From: Bacteroidaceae bacterium
GTDB lineage: Bacteria > Bacteroidota > Bacteroidia > Bacteroidales > Bacteroidaceae
NCBI GenBank assembly: GCA_017621515.1
Contig: JAGASY010000076.1
Span: 40,544-104,543, forward strand
Reading direction: 5' to 3'
DNA: 64,000 nucleotides
Each line of letters opens with the position of its first letter. Position 1 is the first letter of the stretch. The translations under genes and the position numbers were made by a program. Below, one piece after another: positions 17,200 through 26,811 of this stretch. Below the pieces are notes generated by a model that was not told the origin of the DNA, searched no databases, and was given only the letters and a program-made list of their open reading frames with translations.

Positions 17200-20100
17200 A
17201 TGAAGAACATTGAACTTATTAATCGGTATGCGAAGAGTGCTTTCTCTCGTCTTCTGCATACGTTGACACTGTGTGTCTTGGTTCTTTCGTCGATGTCGGC
17301 CTATGCCGATGTCTATCCTTCGCTCTCCATTCGTGGAGAGAACTACGGGCTGTTGCCTCTCGAACAAGGTCAGCAGCCATTCTTCAACCGCACAAATATG
17401 TCACTGCGTGAAATCCCGACGGATTATGCAGGTTGGCAGTTTGTGAAGATTAATGCCAACAGCTCATACATACCGGGACCTCTTCCTGTGTACGAGGTCA
17501 TGGCAGAGGAAGACGGCTACATCATGGCAATGATGGCTACTGCCGATACACCGGAAGTGTGCAACGCATGGGCTGAGGCTAATGGCTGGGAACTTGTTGA
17601 AGGTCCTACTGTAGCATACGCAGACGGTGAGAAAGCTGTCATGACATTCTATCGCAAGGCTGTTACAGCAGGTGAATGGATTAACATCGTTCAACCTGAA
17701 ACTTTCAGCGGCGCATTGCTCATTGCTCCTTCAATTACGGACTATGCGGAGCGCGATGTGTATCCTGAACTTATTATTCGTGGCGAGAACTACGAGCTGA
17801 AGCCTTTTGAAAATGGGCAGGTTGTGTTCTCTAACCGTGAAATGACATTCAGCGGTGCTCCGGGCGAATTTGCCGGCTGGCAGTTCACAAAGATAAATGC
17901 CAACAGCTCATATAGACCGGGACCTAAGGCTTCGTTTGAAGTGAAGGCTAAAGAAGACGGTTACATTATGGTAATGGCGGAAATACAAGCTTCACCGGAA
18001 GCAAGCAACGCATGGATAGAAGCTAACGGCTGGGAAGTTGTTGAAGGTTATTCGGTGTCTTATACGACAAATTTGGGTACGATGACGTTCTTCCGTAAGC
18101 CTATAAAGGCAGGTGAATGGGTTAACATCGTTCAGCCTGAGATATTCAGCGGTGCTGTGCTCATTGCTCCTTCAATCAAAGAGCCAACTCCTGAAGTTTA
18201 TCCTGTACTTTCCATTCGTGGTGAGAACTACGGTGTCTTGCCTCTTGAACAGGGTCAGCAACCGTTCTACAATCGAGACAATATGCCTCTTCGCGAAATA
18301 CCGGAAGATTATGTCGGCTGGCAGTTCGTGAAGATAAATGCCAACAGCTCATTCAAGCCGGGACCTTTGGCTTCATACGAGGTCATGGCGGAGGAAGATG
18401 GTTACATCATGGCAATGATGGCAACAGCTGCCACTCCTGACGTATGCAGCGCATGGGCAGAGACCAATGGTTGGGAACTCGTTGAAGGTCCGACTGTATC
18501 ATACGCTGATGGTGAGACTGGTGTCATGACATTCTACCGCAAAGAAATGAAGGCTGGTGAATGGGTGAATATTGTTCAGCCTGAGACATTCAGCGGTGCA
18601 TTGCTTATCGCTCCTTCAATCACAGACAAGGCAGAACGTGATGTATATCCTGAACTTTCTATTCGTGGTGAGAACTACGAACTGAAGCCTTTTGAAAATG
18701 GACAGGTTGTGTTCTCTAACCGTGAAATGACATTCAGCGGTGCTCCGGGCGAGTTTGCCGGCTGGCAGTTCACAAAGATAAATGCAAATAGCTCAACCCG
18801 ACCGGGGCCTTTGGCATCGTTTGAAGTGAAGGCAGAAGAAGACGGCTACATTATGACAATGGTGGCAACAGAAGCTACACCTGACGTATGCAACGCTTGG
18901 GCAGAAGCTAACGGCTGGGAAGTTGTCGAAGGTTATTCTGTGTCTTATACGACAACTTTGGGTACGATGACATTCTTCCGCAAACCGATTAAAGCCGGTG
19001 AATGGGTGAATATCGTTCAGCCTGAGACATTCAGCGGTGCTGTGCTCATCGCTCCTTCAATCACAGAATCTCCGGTAGAGGTTTATCCTGCACTTTCTAT
19101 CCGTGGAAAGAATTTCGGAATCTTGCCTCTTGAACAGGGTCAGAAGCCGTTCTTCAACCGCGATAACATGGCACTCCGTGAAATACCGGAAGATTATGCT
19201 GACTGGCAGTTTGTGAAGATAAATGCCAACAGCTCATACTGGCCTGGTCCTCTTCCTGAATACGAAGTGAAAGCTGAGGAAGACGGCTATATCATGGCGA
19301 TGATGGCGACGGCAGACACTCCTGATGTATGTAGCGCATGGGCAGAAGCCAACGGCTGGGAACTTGTTGAAGGTCCTACAGTGGCATACGGCGACGGGGA
19401 GAAAGCTGTCATGACATTCTACCGCAAGGAAATAAAGGCTGGTGAATGGGTTAATATCGTTCAGCCTGAGACATTCAGCGGTGCGTTGCTCATCGCTCCT
19501 TCTGTCACAGAAATTCCTCTTGAGGTTTATCCTGCACTTTCTATTCGTGGTGAGCACTACGCTGTGACTCCTTTTGAACAGGGTCAGCAGCCGTTCTTGA
19601 ACCGCAGCAATATGCCGTTCAACGAAATACCTGAAGCTTACGACGGTTGGCAGTTCGTGAAGATAAATGCCAACGGCTCATACTGGCCTGGACCTCTTCC
19701 TGCATACGAGGTTAAGGTTGAGGAAGACGGCTACATCATGGTAATGGTGGCAACTGAAGAAAATCCAGACGTTTGCAGTGCATGGGCTGAAGCTAACGGA
19801 TGGGATGTGTATGATGGTCCTGCCGTATCATACGCTGCGGAAAAGGGCGCATTGACAACTTACCGCAAGGCTGTTAAGGCAGGTGAATGGGTGAATATCG
19901 TTCAGCCTGAGACATTCAGCGGTGCATTGCTTATCGCTCCTGCAATCACAGACCTTGCTGTTCCTGATGTTTATCCTACGCTTACTATCCGTGGAACAAG
20001 CTATTCCGTTTCACCGTTTGAAAAAGGACAGGTCGTATTCTTGAACCGTGAAATGGCATTTGGCGATATTCCGGGCGAATTTGCAGGCTGGCAGTTTACA

Positions 20101-23100
20101 AAGATAAATGCCAACTCTACATACAGACCGGGTCCATTGGCTTCGATTGAAGTACTCGCTGAGGAAGACGGTTATCTTATGTCAATGGTGGCAACTGAAG
20201 AGAAACCGGAAGTTTGTAGTGCTTGGGCTGAAGCTAACGGATGGGAAATTGTCGAAGGCTACTCTGTTTCTTATACCACAGAAAAGGGCACTATGACATT
20301 CTTCCGTAAGCCTGTCAAGGCAGGTGAATGGGTCAATGTCGTTCAGCCTGAGACATTCAGCGGTGCTGTGGTTATTGCTCCTTCAATAAAGGGCGAGGAC
20401 GATGACGACGAGCAGTTGAAAGCAGTTCCTGTCGATATTTCAGCTTTGGGATGGATGGAAGTAGGAGACCTTGAAGAAGGTTCACCAGCTTTTGCCAACC
20501 GTGGCTATATACTTTGTGGTGTTAAGAAGGCTGTTTCTGGACTCAAGTTCACTCGTTATAACGGTGGTCAAGCTCCGATTATCAATGTGACTGCTCGCGA
20601 GGCTGGTGACATGTACATTGCTGTTTCAGAAACAGAAAAAACATTTAAGCCGGAAGAAAACGGTTGGGCAGAGGTGCCGGGTGCAGGTTTCTATTACAAC
20701 GACGGTACATCTACTTCGTTCAAGGTTTATATTAAGAGCGTGACAGAAGGCGAACAGGTGGAGATTAATACGAACAACTGGACAGGAGTCTTTGTCTTGT
20801 CTTCTGACATCACCTTTGAAACTGTGATTGACATATTGCCGCCTCCGGGTGTTGTAATCCACAACTCTAAGGCTGCTACATTGAAGTATGTCGGTTCTCC
20901 AAGTATTACAGTTCTTGAAGACGGTACTTATCTTGCTTCACACGACATCTTCGGTGGTGTGATTTCATACTCATACGTTTATGAATCCAAAGACAAAGGT
21001 CAGACATGGACTGAAATCAGCAAGATAGATCCGTTGAACTGGTCTAAGCTCTTCACTCACAATGGCAAGCTCTATCTGATAGGTGTTGCGCCTAAGTGTA
21101 CGATGGGATATGGTGACATCGTTGTACTCCGTTCTGACGACAATGGTCACACATGGACTAAACCGGTTGACGGCAAAACAGGACTTTTGCGCAGCGGCTA
21201 TTATCACACAGCTCCGACACCTGTTGTATTCCACAACGGACGTATTTGGAAGGCGATGGAAGAACAGGGCGAAGCATATTGGGGGTGGGGACCATTCTCT
21301 TCATTCGTACTGTCTGCTGCTGAGGACGCTGACTTGCTCGATGTTGATTCTTGGACATTTACTAACAAACTCGAACACAGAAACGACATCATCGGTTCTA
21401 CTGCATGGCTTGAAGGTAACGTGGTTGTCGCTCCTGACGGAAGCGTAAAGAACATCCTTCGTATGGCTTACAACGGTGATGACAAGGCTGCCCTTGTCAA
21501 TATCTCCGACGACGGAACTGAAGCTAAGTTCAATCCGTTGAAGAATATCATTGACTTGCCGGGTGCAGGTAAGAAGTTCACTATTCGCTACGATAGTATC
21601 TCTGCTAAATACTGGACTTTGAGCAACTACGTGCTTTCTGAAGACCGAGTAAACAACTCTAACCTCGGAGGTACACGAAACACTATCGTACTCGCATATT
21701 CTGAGGATCTCCGTAACTGGACAATAAAGGACACTCTGCTCCATCATTCGGATGTGGCATACCACGGATTCCAGTATCTCGATTGGCAGTTTGAAGGCGA
21801 TGACATCATCGCTGTGTCTCGTACAGCTTGGGAAGATGAAACAGGAAATGCGAACAGCCAGCACAATGCGAACTATCTGACATTCCACAGATTCCATAAT
21901 TTCAGATATGACAGAGCGAACAGCGAAATGGGTGTTAAGGTCTATAAATGGCGCGGAAACGCAGAATCAGCATTCGCTTTGACTTTCGACGACGGATTCA
22001 AGGCGCATTACGATTATGCTTATCCGATGCTTGAGAAGTACGGTCTGAAGGGTACATTCTATGTCAATACAAGCAATCTTGTGGCAAAGGGACAAACTCC
22101 TATTCAGCGTTATGGATTTGAAGAAGAATTCCGTGAAATGAGCGATGCCGGACACGAAATCGGTTCTCACTCGCTTACTCACCCTAATCTCACATCTTTG
22201 GACATCACGACTCTGAAAAAGGAACTCGGACAGGACAAGGCGAACATCGAGCGATTCACTGGCAAGCAGTGTCTTACACATGCTTATCCGTATTGTATCC
22301 ACAACGAGACTGTAGATAGAACGATGGCTTCATATTTCATCGCAGGACGTACAGGTGGAAATGTCTATAACGACATTCCGACAAGCCAGAACGGATGGTA
22401 TTCAACTAATTCCGAACTTGTCACATGGAAGTATCCGCGTTCACTCGAATTTGAGCAGGAGAGCTTCGAAGAAATGAAGACCAAGATTGACAATCTCAAC
22501 GGACGCTTCGGTGTGGTTTGCATCCATGAGACATTGCCTTTCGACCTTCTTTCAACCTCCGACACTTACGAGGTTGCTACAACTGAATGGCTCGAAAATA
22601 TGTGTTCATATCTGTCTGAGCTGAGAGACAACGGTAAGGTTTGGACTGCTCCTCTTGCCGACCTCGTTAGATATGCTGAAGAAAAGCGCAACTTGCGTGT
22701 TGCCAAGCACGACATTACAGAAGACAGCGTATTGTATGAGTTCACTACATGGCTCGACACAACAATCTACAATGTGCCTCTGACAATGGAAATCACAGCT
22801 CCTGCCGGATGGAAGACAATGCGTTGCCAGATTATATCAGATGGAAATGTGATTTCAGAGAAGATATACTCTGTAGCTGACGAGAGCATCATTTTGGATG
22901 TAGTTCCTGACAAGGAGACTGTATTGCTGATTGGTGAAGAACCTGATGCTATTGGTTCTGTAGATAGCGGAAGCACATTGAAGGCTGGTTACGATGCAAC
23001 AAAGAAGGTGGTATATGTAAAGAATGTCGATAGTGATGTTGTTTGCGAAATCTTCAATGTAATGGGAAACGTAGTGAAGTCTGCTAAATGTGGTGCATCT

Positions 23101-23211
23101 TCTAATTCTGAAATAGATGTGGCAACAATGGCTTCTGGTGTTTACATAGTTCGTTTTTCTACATTAGATAAAAAGAATCTCAGTTCTTTTAGCTTCGCCA
23201 AATGTCGCTAA
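17200..23211 (+). CDS. 2003-aa exported multi-repeat protein with BNR-like propeller and polysaccharide deacetylase domain
   Basis: The signal peptide ends near AYAD (residue 37). Seven near-identical repeats of about 145-149 residues begin at residues 38, 187, 332, 481, 627, 775 and 923. Each contains IRGENY, KINANSS, PGP, EEDGYIM, AWAEANGW and AGEWVNIVQPETFSGA. An eighth divergent unit covers about 1070-1210. Residues 1215-1580 carry Asp-box motifs (SKDKGQTW at 1263, SDDNGHTW at 1312) of a sialidase-like propeller. Residues 1588-1850 are a NodB-type deacetylase: TFDDG (1594-1598) and HSLTH (H1657, H1661). A T9SS-like tail ends the protein. It is last in the glycan cluster, 24 bp after the GH128 gene. 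Whether the deacetylase acts on host, plant or bacterial glycan is unknown. Confidence 0.85.
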   Translation: MKNIELINRYAKSAFSRLLHTLTLCVLVLSSMSAYADVYPSLSIRGENYGLLPLEQGQQPFFNRTNMSLREIPTDYAGWQFVKINANSSYIPGPLPVYEVMAEEDGYIMAMMATADTPEVCNAWAEANGWELVEGPTVAYADGEKAVMTFYRKAVTAGEWINIVQPETFSGALLIAPSITDYAERDVYPELIIRGENYELKPFENGQVVFSNREMTFSGAPGEFAGWQFTKINANSSYRPGPKASFEVKAKEDGYIMVMAEIQASPEASNAWIEANGWEVVEGYSVSYTTNLGTMTFFRKPIKAGEWVNIVQPEIFSGAVLIAPSIKEPTPEVYPVLSIRGENYGVLPLEQGQQPFYNRDNMPLREIPEDYVGWQFVKINANSSFKPGPLASYEVMAEEDGYIMAMMATAATPDVCSAWAETNGWELVEGPTVSYADGETGVMTFYRKEMKAGEWVNIVQPETFSGALLIAPSITDKAERDVYPELSIRGENYELKPFENGQVVFSNREMTFSGAPGEFAGWQFTKINANSSTRPGPLASFEVKAEEDGYIMTMVATEATPDVCNAWAEANGWEVVEGYSVSYTTTLGTMTFFRKPIKAGEWVNIVQPETFSGAVLIAPSITESPVEVYPALSIRGKNFGILPLEQGQKPFFNRDNMALREIPEDYADWQFVKINANSSYWPGPLPEYEVKAEEDGYIMAMMATADTPDVCSAWAEANGWELVEGPTVAYGDGEKAVMTFYRKEIKAGEWVNIVQPETFSGALLIAPSVTEIPLEVYPALSIRGEHYAVTPFEQGQQPFLNRSNMPFNEIPEAYDGWQFVKINANGSYWPGPLPAYEVKVEEDGYIMVMVATEENPDVCSAWAEANGWDVYDGPAVSYAAEKGALTTYRKAVKAGEWVNIVQPETFSGALLIAPAITDLAVPDVYPTLTIRGTSYSVSPFEKGQVVFLNREMAFGDIPGEFAGWQFTKINANSTYRPGPLASIEVLAEEDGYLMSMVATEEKPEVCSAWAEANGWEIVEGYSVSYTTEKGTMTFFRKPVKAGEWVNVVQPETFSGAVVIAPSIKGEDDDDEQLKAVPVDISALGWMEVGDLEEGSPAFANRGYILCGVKKAVSGLKFTRYNGGQAPIINVTAREAGDMYIAVSETEKTFKPEENGWAEVPGAGFYYNDGTSTSFKVYIKSVTEGEQVEINTNNWTGVFVLSSDITFETVIDILPPPGVVIHNSKAATLKYVGSPSITVLEDGTYLASHDIFGGVISYSYVYESKDKGQTWTEISKIDPLNWSKLFTHNGKLYLIGVAPKCTMGYGDIVVLRSDDNGHTWTKPVDGKTGLLRSGYYHTAPTPVVFHNGRIWKAMEEQGEAYWGWGPFSSFVLSAAEDADLLDVDSWTFTNKLEHRNDIIGSTAWLEGNVVVAPDGSVKNILRMAYNGDDKAALVNISDDGTEAKFNPLKNIIDLPGAGKKFTIRYDSISAKYWTLSNYVLSEDRVNNSNLGGTRNTIVLAYSEDLRNWTIKDTLLHHSDVAYHGFQYLDWQFEGDDIIAVSRTAWEDETGNANSQHNANYLTFHRFHNFRYDRANSEMGVKVYKWRGNAESAFALTFDDGFKAHYDYAYPMLEKYGLKGTFYVNTSNLVAKGQTPIQRYGFEEEFREMSDAGHEIGSHSLTHPNLTSLDITTLKKELGQDKANIERFTGKQCLTHAYPYCIHNETVDRTMASYFIAGRTGGNVYNDIPTSQNGWYSTNSELVTWKYPRSLEFEQESFEEMKTKIDNLNGRFGVVCIHETLPFDLLSTSDTYEVATTEWLENMCSYLSELRDNGKVWTAPLADLVRYAEEKRNLRVAKHDITEDSVLYEFTTWLDTTIYNVPLTMEITAPAGWKTMRCQIISDGNVISEKIYSVADESIILDVVPDKETVLLIGEEPDAIGSVDSGSTLKAGYDATKKVVYVKNVDSDVVCEIFNVMGNVVKSAKCGASSNSEIDVATMASGVYIVRFSTLDKKNLSSFSFAKCR
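17311..20391 (+). repeat. Seven tandem ~440-bp coding repeats
   Basis: The repeats start near 17311, 17758, 18193, 18640, 19078, 19522 and 19966. They remain similar at DNA level: AAGATAAATGCCAACAGCTC recurs almost unchanged. They fall into two types by opening: LPLEQGQQPF plus REIPxDY (units 1, 3, 5, with unit 6 similar), and KPFENGQVVFSNREM (units 2, 4, with unit 7 similar). The order 1-2, 3-4 suggests that a two-unit block was duplicated. Such repeats can change number by recombination. Confidence 0.9.
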
Positions 23212-23245
23212 TTATGTAATGTAATCATTCTATTTATAGAAATTC

Positions 23246-23290
23246 GGTGTCCATTGCTATGTGTCTTGCATAGCATGGACACCTTTTTTT
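23246..23290 (+). terminator. Terminator of the glycan cluster
   Basis: GGTGTCCAT and ATGGACACC, with inner arms TGCTATG and CATAGCA, enclose a short loop and are followed by seven T residues, 35 bp after the stop codon of the 2003-aa gene. A second hairpin, GCAGATGTCT-TCGAC-AGACATCTGC, lies at 23317-23341 without a clear T run. Confidence 0.85.
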
Positions 23291-23376
23291 GTAGTAAGGG
23301 GGAAGAACTTTTTTATGCAGATGTCTTCGACAGACATCTGCATGGCTATAACAAATAATTTTAAACAACTTCTAAA

Positions 23377-23637
23377 GCGAATTATTTGCCAGTACCGACG
23401 AAAGCATACTATGCTCTATATACACTGACAATGCCTTGAGAACATATTGTATGTGCAGTGAGAAATCGAAAACCGTGCATTGAAATCTCAAATCAGCACT
23501 GCTGATTATAAAAACTACACTGCTGATTTTGTAAACTGCACTGCTGATTATAAAATCAACACTGCTGATTTGAGATTTCAGCGCATGGTTTTCAATTCTT
23601 CTCTGCATAGATATTATCATTTTGTGAGTAAGTTCAA
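23377..23637. repeat. ~260-bp interspersed element, family 2, copy 1
   Basis: The start GTACCGACGAAAGCATACTA, an ACAATGCC stretch and the closing TCTGCATAGAT match the reverse complement of 63091-63352. The core (about 23485-23585) has four CACTGCTGATT units at a strict 21-bp period, flanked by inverted arms TGAAATCTCAAATCAGC and CTGATTTGAGATTTCAGC. The outer arms GTGCATTGAAAT and ATTTCAGCGCATGG echo the palindrome core of family 1. No reading frame is shared with copy 2. Confidence 0.8.
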
Positions 23638-23708
23638 CTTACGAAACTTTAATTCTATATTTGACAGACTCTTTAGGCTTTTCCCCTGTTAGAGAAAGAT
23701 TTCTGTAC

Positions 23709-23766
23709 TATATTTAAAAAAAGAGTAGGAGATAAACACTAATTACAAGGTGTTTATCTCCTACTC
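23709..23766 (-). terminator. Terminator of the rnf operon
   Basis: Read on the minus strand, GAGTAGGAGATAAACAC pairs with its reverse complement across a 10-base loop and is followed by seven T residues. It lies 22 bp past the rnfA stop codon, as expected for a Rho-independent terminator. Confidence 0.85.
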
Positions 23767-23787
23767 AATTTAATATGTATGATAGCC

Positions 23788-24390
23788 TTATTCTAATCCG
23801 AAAAGAATCTTCAGTCCGCCATCCACACCGCTGAATCCCATGAATGCCATAGCGAGAAGTCCTGCTGTGACAAGTGCTATAGGCATACCGTTCATTGCTT
23901 TAGGCAGTTTCACGAGAGAAAGCTGCTCGCGCAATCCTGCAAATACAATCATTGCGAGTGCAAAACCTATTGCTGTTGAGATAGCATAGACAATGCCGTG
24001 GAGAAGGTCATAATCTTTCTGTATTACAAGGATAGCCACACCCAAGATGCAGCAGTTGGTTGTAATAAGCGGAAGGAATACACCAAGAGCCTGATAAAGG
24101 GATGGTGACACTTTCTTGAGTATGATTTCTACCATCTGCACCAGTGCGGCAATGATGAGAATGAATGCTATTGTCTGTAAATATCCCAGACCATTGGCAT
24201 CAAGCACAAATTTCTGCACAATGTAAGTTACGATGGTTGCCAATGTGAGCACAAACGTTACCGCTGCACCCATTCCTGCTGCCGTAGATACTTTCTTGGA
24301 TACTCCGAGGAAAGGACAGATACCGAGGAACTGTGCCAATACCACGTTATTTACAAATATCGCTGTGATAAATATCAATATATATTCCAT
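23788..24390 (-). CDS. rnfA: Rnf complex subunit RnfA
   Basis: This 200-residue protein is almost entirely membrane segments (six predicted). The family signatures are NNVVLAQFLGICPFLGVSKK near the start and LITTNCCILGVAIL (about residues 106-119). With RnfE it forms the membrane core that holds an Fe-S cluster and couples ferredoxin:NAD+ electron transfer to Na+ or H+ translocation. It is the last gene of the operon. RnfB and RnfC in the same operon identify the complex as Rnf rather than the related Nqr. Confidence 0.95.
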   Translation of the reverse strand: MEYILIFITAIFVNNVVLAQFLGICPFLGVSKKVSTAAGMGAAVTFVLTLATIVTYIVQKFVLDANGLGYLQTIAFILIIAALVQMVEIILKKVSPSLYQALGVFLPLITTNCCILGVAILVIQKDYDLLHGIVYAISTAIGFALAMIVFAGLREQLSLVKLPKAMNGMPIALVTAGLLAMAFMGFSGVDGGLKILFGLE

Positions 24391-24431
24391 AATGATTCTG
24401 TTTTGTTGTTTCCGAAATATGGATTTTTACA

Positions 24432-25040
24432 TTATGCCTTGCGCAACTTGTTGACAATTGCAATCAGATAGCCAAGGATGAGGAATGCTCCCGGTGCAAG
24501 CACGAATATGAGCATACCGTAGTCTTCGCCCTGAAGTGTGATTCCCGGTATTCCGAAGTCGTCACTTTTGAATACGACACCGGTTCCGAGAAGTTCACGT
24601 ACTGCGCCAAGTATGGTGAGTGCAAGTGAAAATCCGAGTCCGATACCTATTCCGTCAAAGATTGATGCTACAGGACCGTTCTTGGCTGCGAATGCTTCCG
24701 CGCGACCAAGTATGATACAGTTCACCACAATAAGCGGAATGAAAAGTCCGAGAGTGGCATATATGCTTGGTACGTATGCCTGCATGAGCATCTGTAGCAC
24801 TGTCACAAGCGATGCTATGACCACAATGTATGACGGGATGCGAACCATATCTGGAATAAGGTTCTTAATCAGTGATATGAGCAGATTGGAAAGTATAAGT
24901 ACGAACATGGTTGCCAGACCCATTGAAAGACCGTTTATGGCAGAAGAAGTCGTACCGAGAGTCGGACACATACCAAGAAGAAGTACAAAGGTTGGATTCT
25001 CCTTGACGATACCATTCATCAAAACTTTAAAGTTATTCAT
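24432..25040 (-). CDS. rnfE: Rnf complex subunit RnfE
   Basis: This 202-residue membrane protein is paralogous to RnfA with inverted topology. The signatures are NPTFVLLLGMCPTLGTTSSA (residues 15-34) and LIVVNCIILGRAEAFA (about residues 105-120). The NPTF..LGMCP and VNC.ILGR motifs contribute the cysteines of the shared intramembrane cluster. It sits between rnfG and rnfA, the standard order. Confidence 0.95.
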   Translation of the reverse strand: MNNFKVLMNGIVKENPTFVLLLGMCPTLGTTSSAINGLSMGLATMFVLILSNLLISLIKNLIPDMVRIPSYIVVIASLVTVLQMLMQAYVPSIYATLGLFIPLIVVNCIILGRAEAFAAKNGPVASIFDGIGIGLGFSLALTILGAVRELLGTGVVFKSDDFGIPGITLQGEDYGMLIFVLAPGAFLILGYLIAIVNKLRKA

Positions 25041-25058
25041 AATCTTTGTCTCCTTTCT

Positions 25059-25820
25059 TTATTTGTTGTATTGGCATTTACCTCCGCATTCGGAAGCGTT
25101 GCACTCGCTACATTGGCATTTATTGCCACATTTGCCAGCTTCCATACCGCATTTTCCGGCACAATTGCATGGCTCGTCACATTTGCAGTCTTCTCCGCAT
25201 GGGCATGTTTCAGAAGTCTGGTTGTTGTTTGCAGATGCTGCTTTGCCTGTCGCTTCAGTTTTTCCGTCTGCCATCAGTTGGTTATAAGCGTTTTGTATGG
25301 CAAGAAGGAAAGCGCGCGAAGTGATGGTTGAGGCTGTGATTGCATCAATCTCTCCTCCGTCTTTGCTTACTGTGAAGTTGCATTTTCCGGGATTCTTGCC
25401 GATAATGTCGCCTTTCTGGTCTTTCTGGAACCACAGTCCTGCCTTGGCTCCGAGACCCGGAGTCTCTGCACTGGCAAGGATGGTGTATCCGAGGATGGTG
25501 CCTTCGTTGTCAAATCCGACAAGTACCTGAAGCGGACCGCCAAAACCGTTCTCGCTGGTGGATATTGCAGTGCCGAGAATATTTCCGTCTTTGTCTGTGG
25601 TGGTATATACTGTATATTTGTCTATTGTTTTTGTATCCGATACCACCAGTTCGTCGTTTCCGATTACTTTCTTGATTCCGGCTGCAAGATTCTCTGCATT
25701 TATCTTCTCAATCTGAGGAGCTGTAACACTGTTGACGTATGCGAGGACTCCGCCGGCAACAACTGCGATGACGGTAAGCACCACAGCCATGTTTGTTAAT
25801 GAAGAACTGAGTTTTTTCAT
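25059..25820 (-). CDS. rnfG: Rnf subunit RnfG with cysteine-rich C-terminal tail
   Basis: This 253-residue protein has one N-terminal membrane anchor (about 10-30) and a periplasmic FMN-binding domain (about 80-185). T165 in DAITASTITS is the expected threonine for covalent FMN, although the usual SGAT is SAST-like here. After residue 200 comes a tail with 13 cysteines in the last 48 residues (CPCGEDCKCDEPCNC and further CxC/CxxC pairs), which ordinary RnfG lacks. The tail resembles a metal-binding or metallothionein-like sequence. Its start overlaps the rnfD stop by 4 bp. Confidence 0.93.
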   Translation of the reverse strand: MKKLSSSLTNMAVVLTVIAVVAGGVLAYVNSVTAPQIEKINAENLAAGIKKVIGNDELVVSDTKTIDKYTVYTTTDKDGNILGTAISTSENGFGGPLQVLVGFDNEGTILGYTILASAETPGLGAKAGLWFQKDQKGDIIGKNPGKCNFTVSKDGGEIDAITASTITSRAFLLAIQNAYNQLMADGKTEATGKAASANNNQTSETCPCGEDCKCDEPCNCAGKCGMEAGKCGNKCQCSECNASECGGKCQYNK

Positions 25821-26806
25821 TTCGCTACCTCCCCGAATCTTTTAGGTTTACAATAATTGTTGATAAGCGGAGTGAATGCGTTCATTATAAGAATAGCAAA
25901 CGACATTCCTTCCGGATATGCACCGAATGTACGGATTACAACTGTAAGGAATCCTATTGCCACACCGTATATCAGTTGTCCCTTCTTTGACATTGGTGAT
26001 GTAACATAGTCTGTTGCCATGAAGACTGCACCAAGGAGAAGACCGCCGCTGAGCAGTTCTGCTACTGGAGAAGCATAGACAGGGTTTGCCAGATTCATCA
26101 GTCCTGAGAATACAAGAACTGTGACAATGATGGAAACAGGGATATGCCAAGTGATGATTTTCTTTGCAAGCATGAAAATCAAGCCGACAATGATGGCAAG
26201 GGCACTTACTTCGCCCAGACAGCCTCCTGTTCTTCCCACAAGCATATCCATTGCGTTTGGCAACTGCTCAAGAATGCTTGCGTCACCGGCTTTCACTGCT
26301 GCTTTCATGATTGAAAGCGGAGTGGCAGCTGTTTCTGCATCAAGATAAGTTCCGAATCCCTGCATCGGTACAGGCCATGTGGTCATCTGTACAGGGAAAG
26401 AAATGAGTAGGAATGCACGGCCGGCAAGTGCCGGATTGAAAAGATTGCAACCAAGTCCGCCGAAGGTCATCTTCACTACTCCGATAGCGAACAATGCACC
26501 TACAATCATAATCCACAACGGAAGGTTAGACGGAACGTTGAAAGCAAGAAGCAAACCTGTAAGGATTGCAGAACCGTCCGTTACGGTCGGTTTGTCGTTC
26601 TTCATCAGGTATTTGTTGATAGCCCATTCAAAGAACACGCACGATGCAACCGATACAGCGGTTACTGTTATCGCGCCTACACCGAATATGACAAACGAGC
26701 ATACGAGTGCCGGAAGAAGTGCGATGCACACACCATACATATTCTTCTGCACCGTGTCGTTGGAATGTACATGCGGTGATAATGATACTATTAATTTATT
26801 TGCCAT
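25817..26806 (-). CDS. rnfD: Rnf complex subunit RnfD
   Basis: This 329-residue protein has about nine membrane segments and normal family length. VSLSPHVHSNDTVQKNMYGV at residues 6-25 is a family start. TAATPLSIMKAA (about 161-172) is the expected covalent FMN attachment region (threonine before PL). It belongs to the electron path and ion channel of the Rnf pump. It overlaps rnfG by 4 bp, and rnfC ends 5 bp upstream of its start, which indicates tight co-translation. Confidence 0.95.
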   Translation of the reverse strand: MANKLIVSLSPHVHSNDTVQKNMYGVCIALLPALVCSFVIFGVGAITVTAVSVASCVFFEWAINKYLMKNDKPTVTDGSAILTGLLLAFNVPSNLPLWIMIVGALFAIGVVKMTFGGLGCNLFNPALAGRAFLLISFPVQMTTWPVPMQGFGTYLDAETAATPLSIMKAAVKAGDASILEQLPNAMDMLVGRTGGCLGEVSALAIIVGLIFMLAKKIITWHIPVSIIVTVLVFSGLMNLANPVYASPVAELLSGGLLLGAVFMATDYVTSPMSKKGQLIYGVAIGFLTVVIRTFGAYPEGMSFAILIMNAFTPLINNYCKPKRFGEVAK

Positions 26807-26811
26807 AGTGA

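Noticed and set aside
21083..21897. Long antisense frames within the 2003-aa gene
   Set aside because: They are shadow frames of a strongly coding strand and have no recognisable product.
23485..23585. Short regularly spaced repeats that might be a CRISPR array
   Set aside because: The period is only 21 bp, with no unique spacers of 30 bp or more, no leader and no cas gene. It is a tandem core within an inverted-repeat element.
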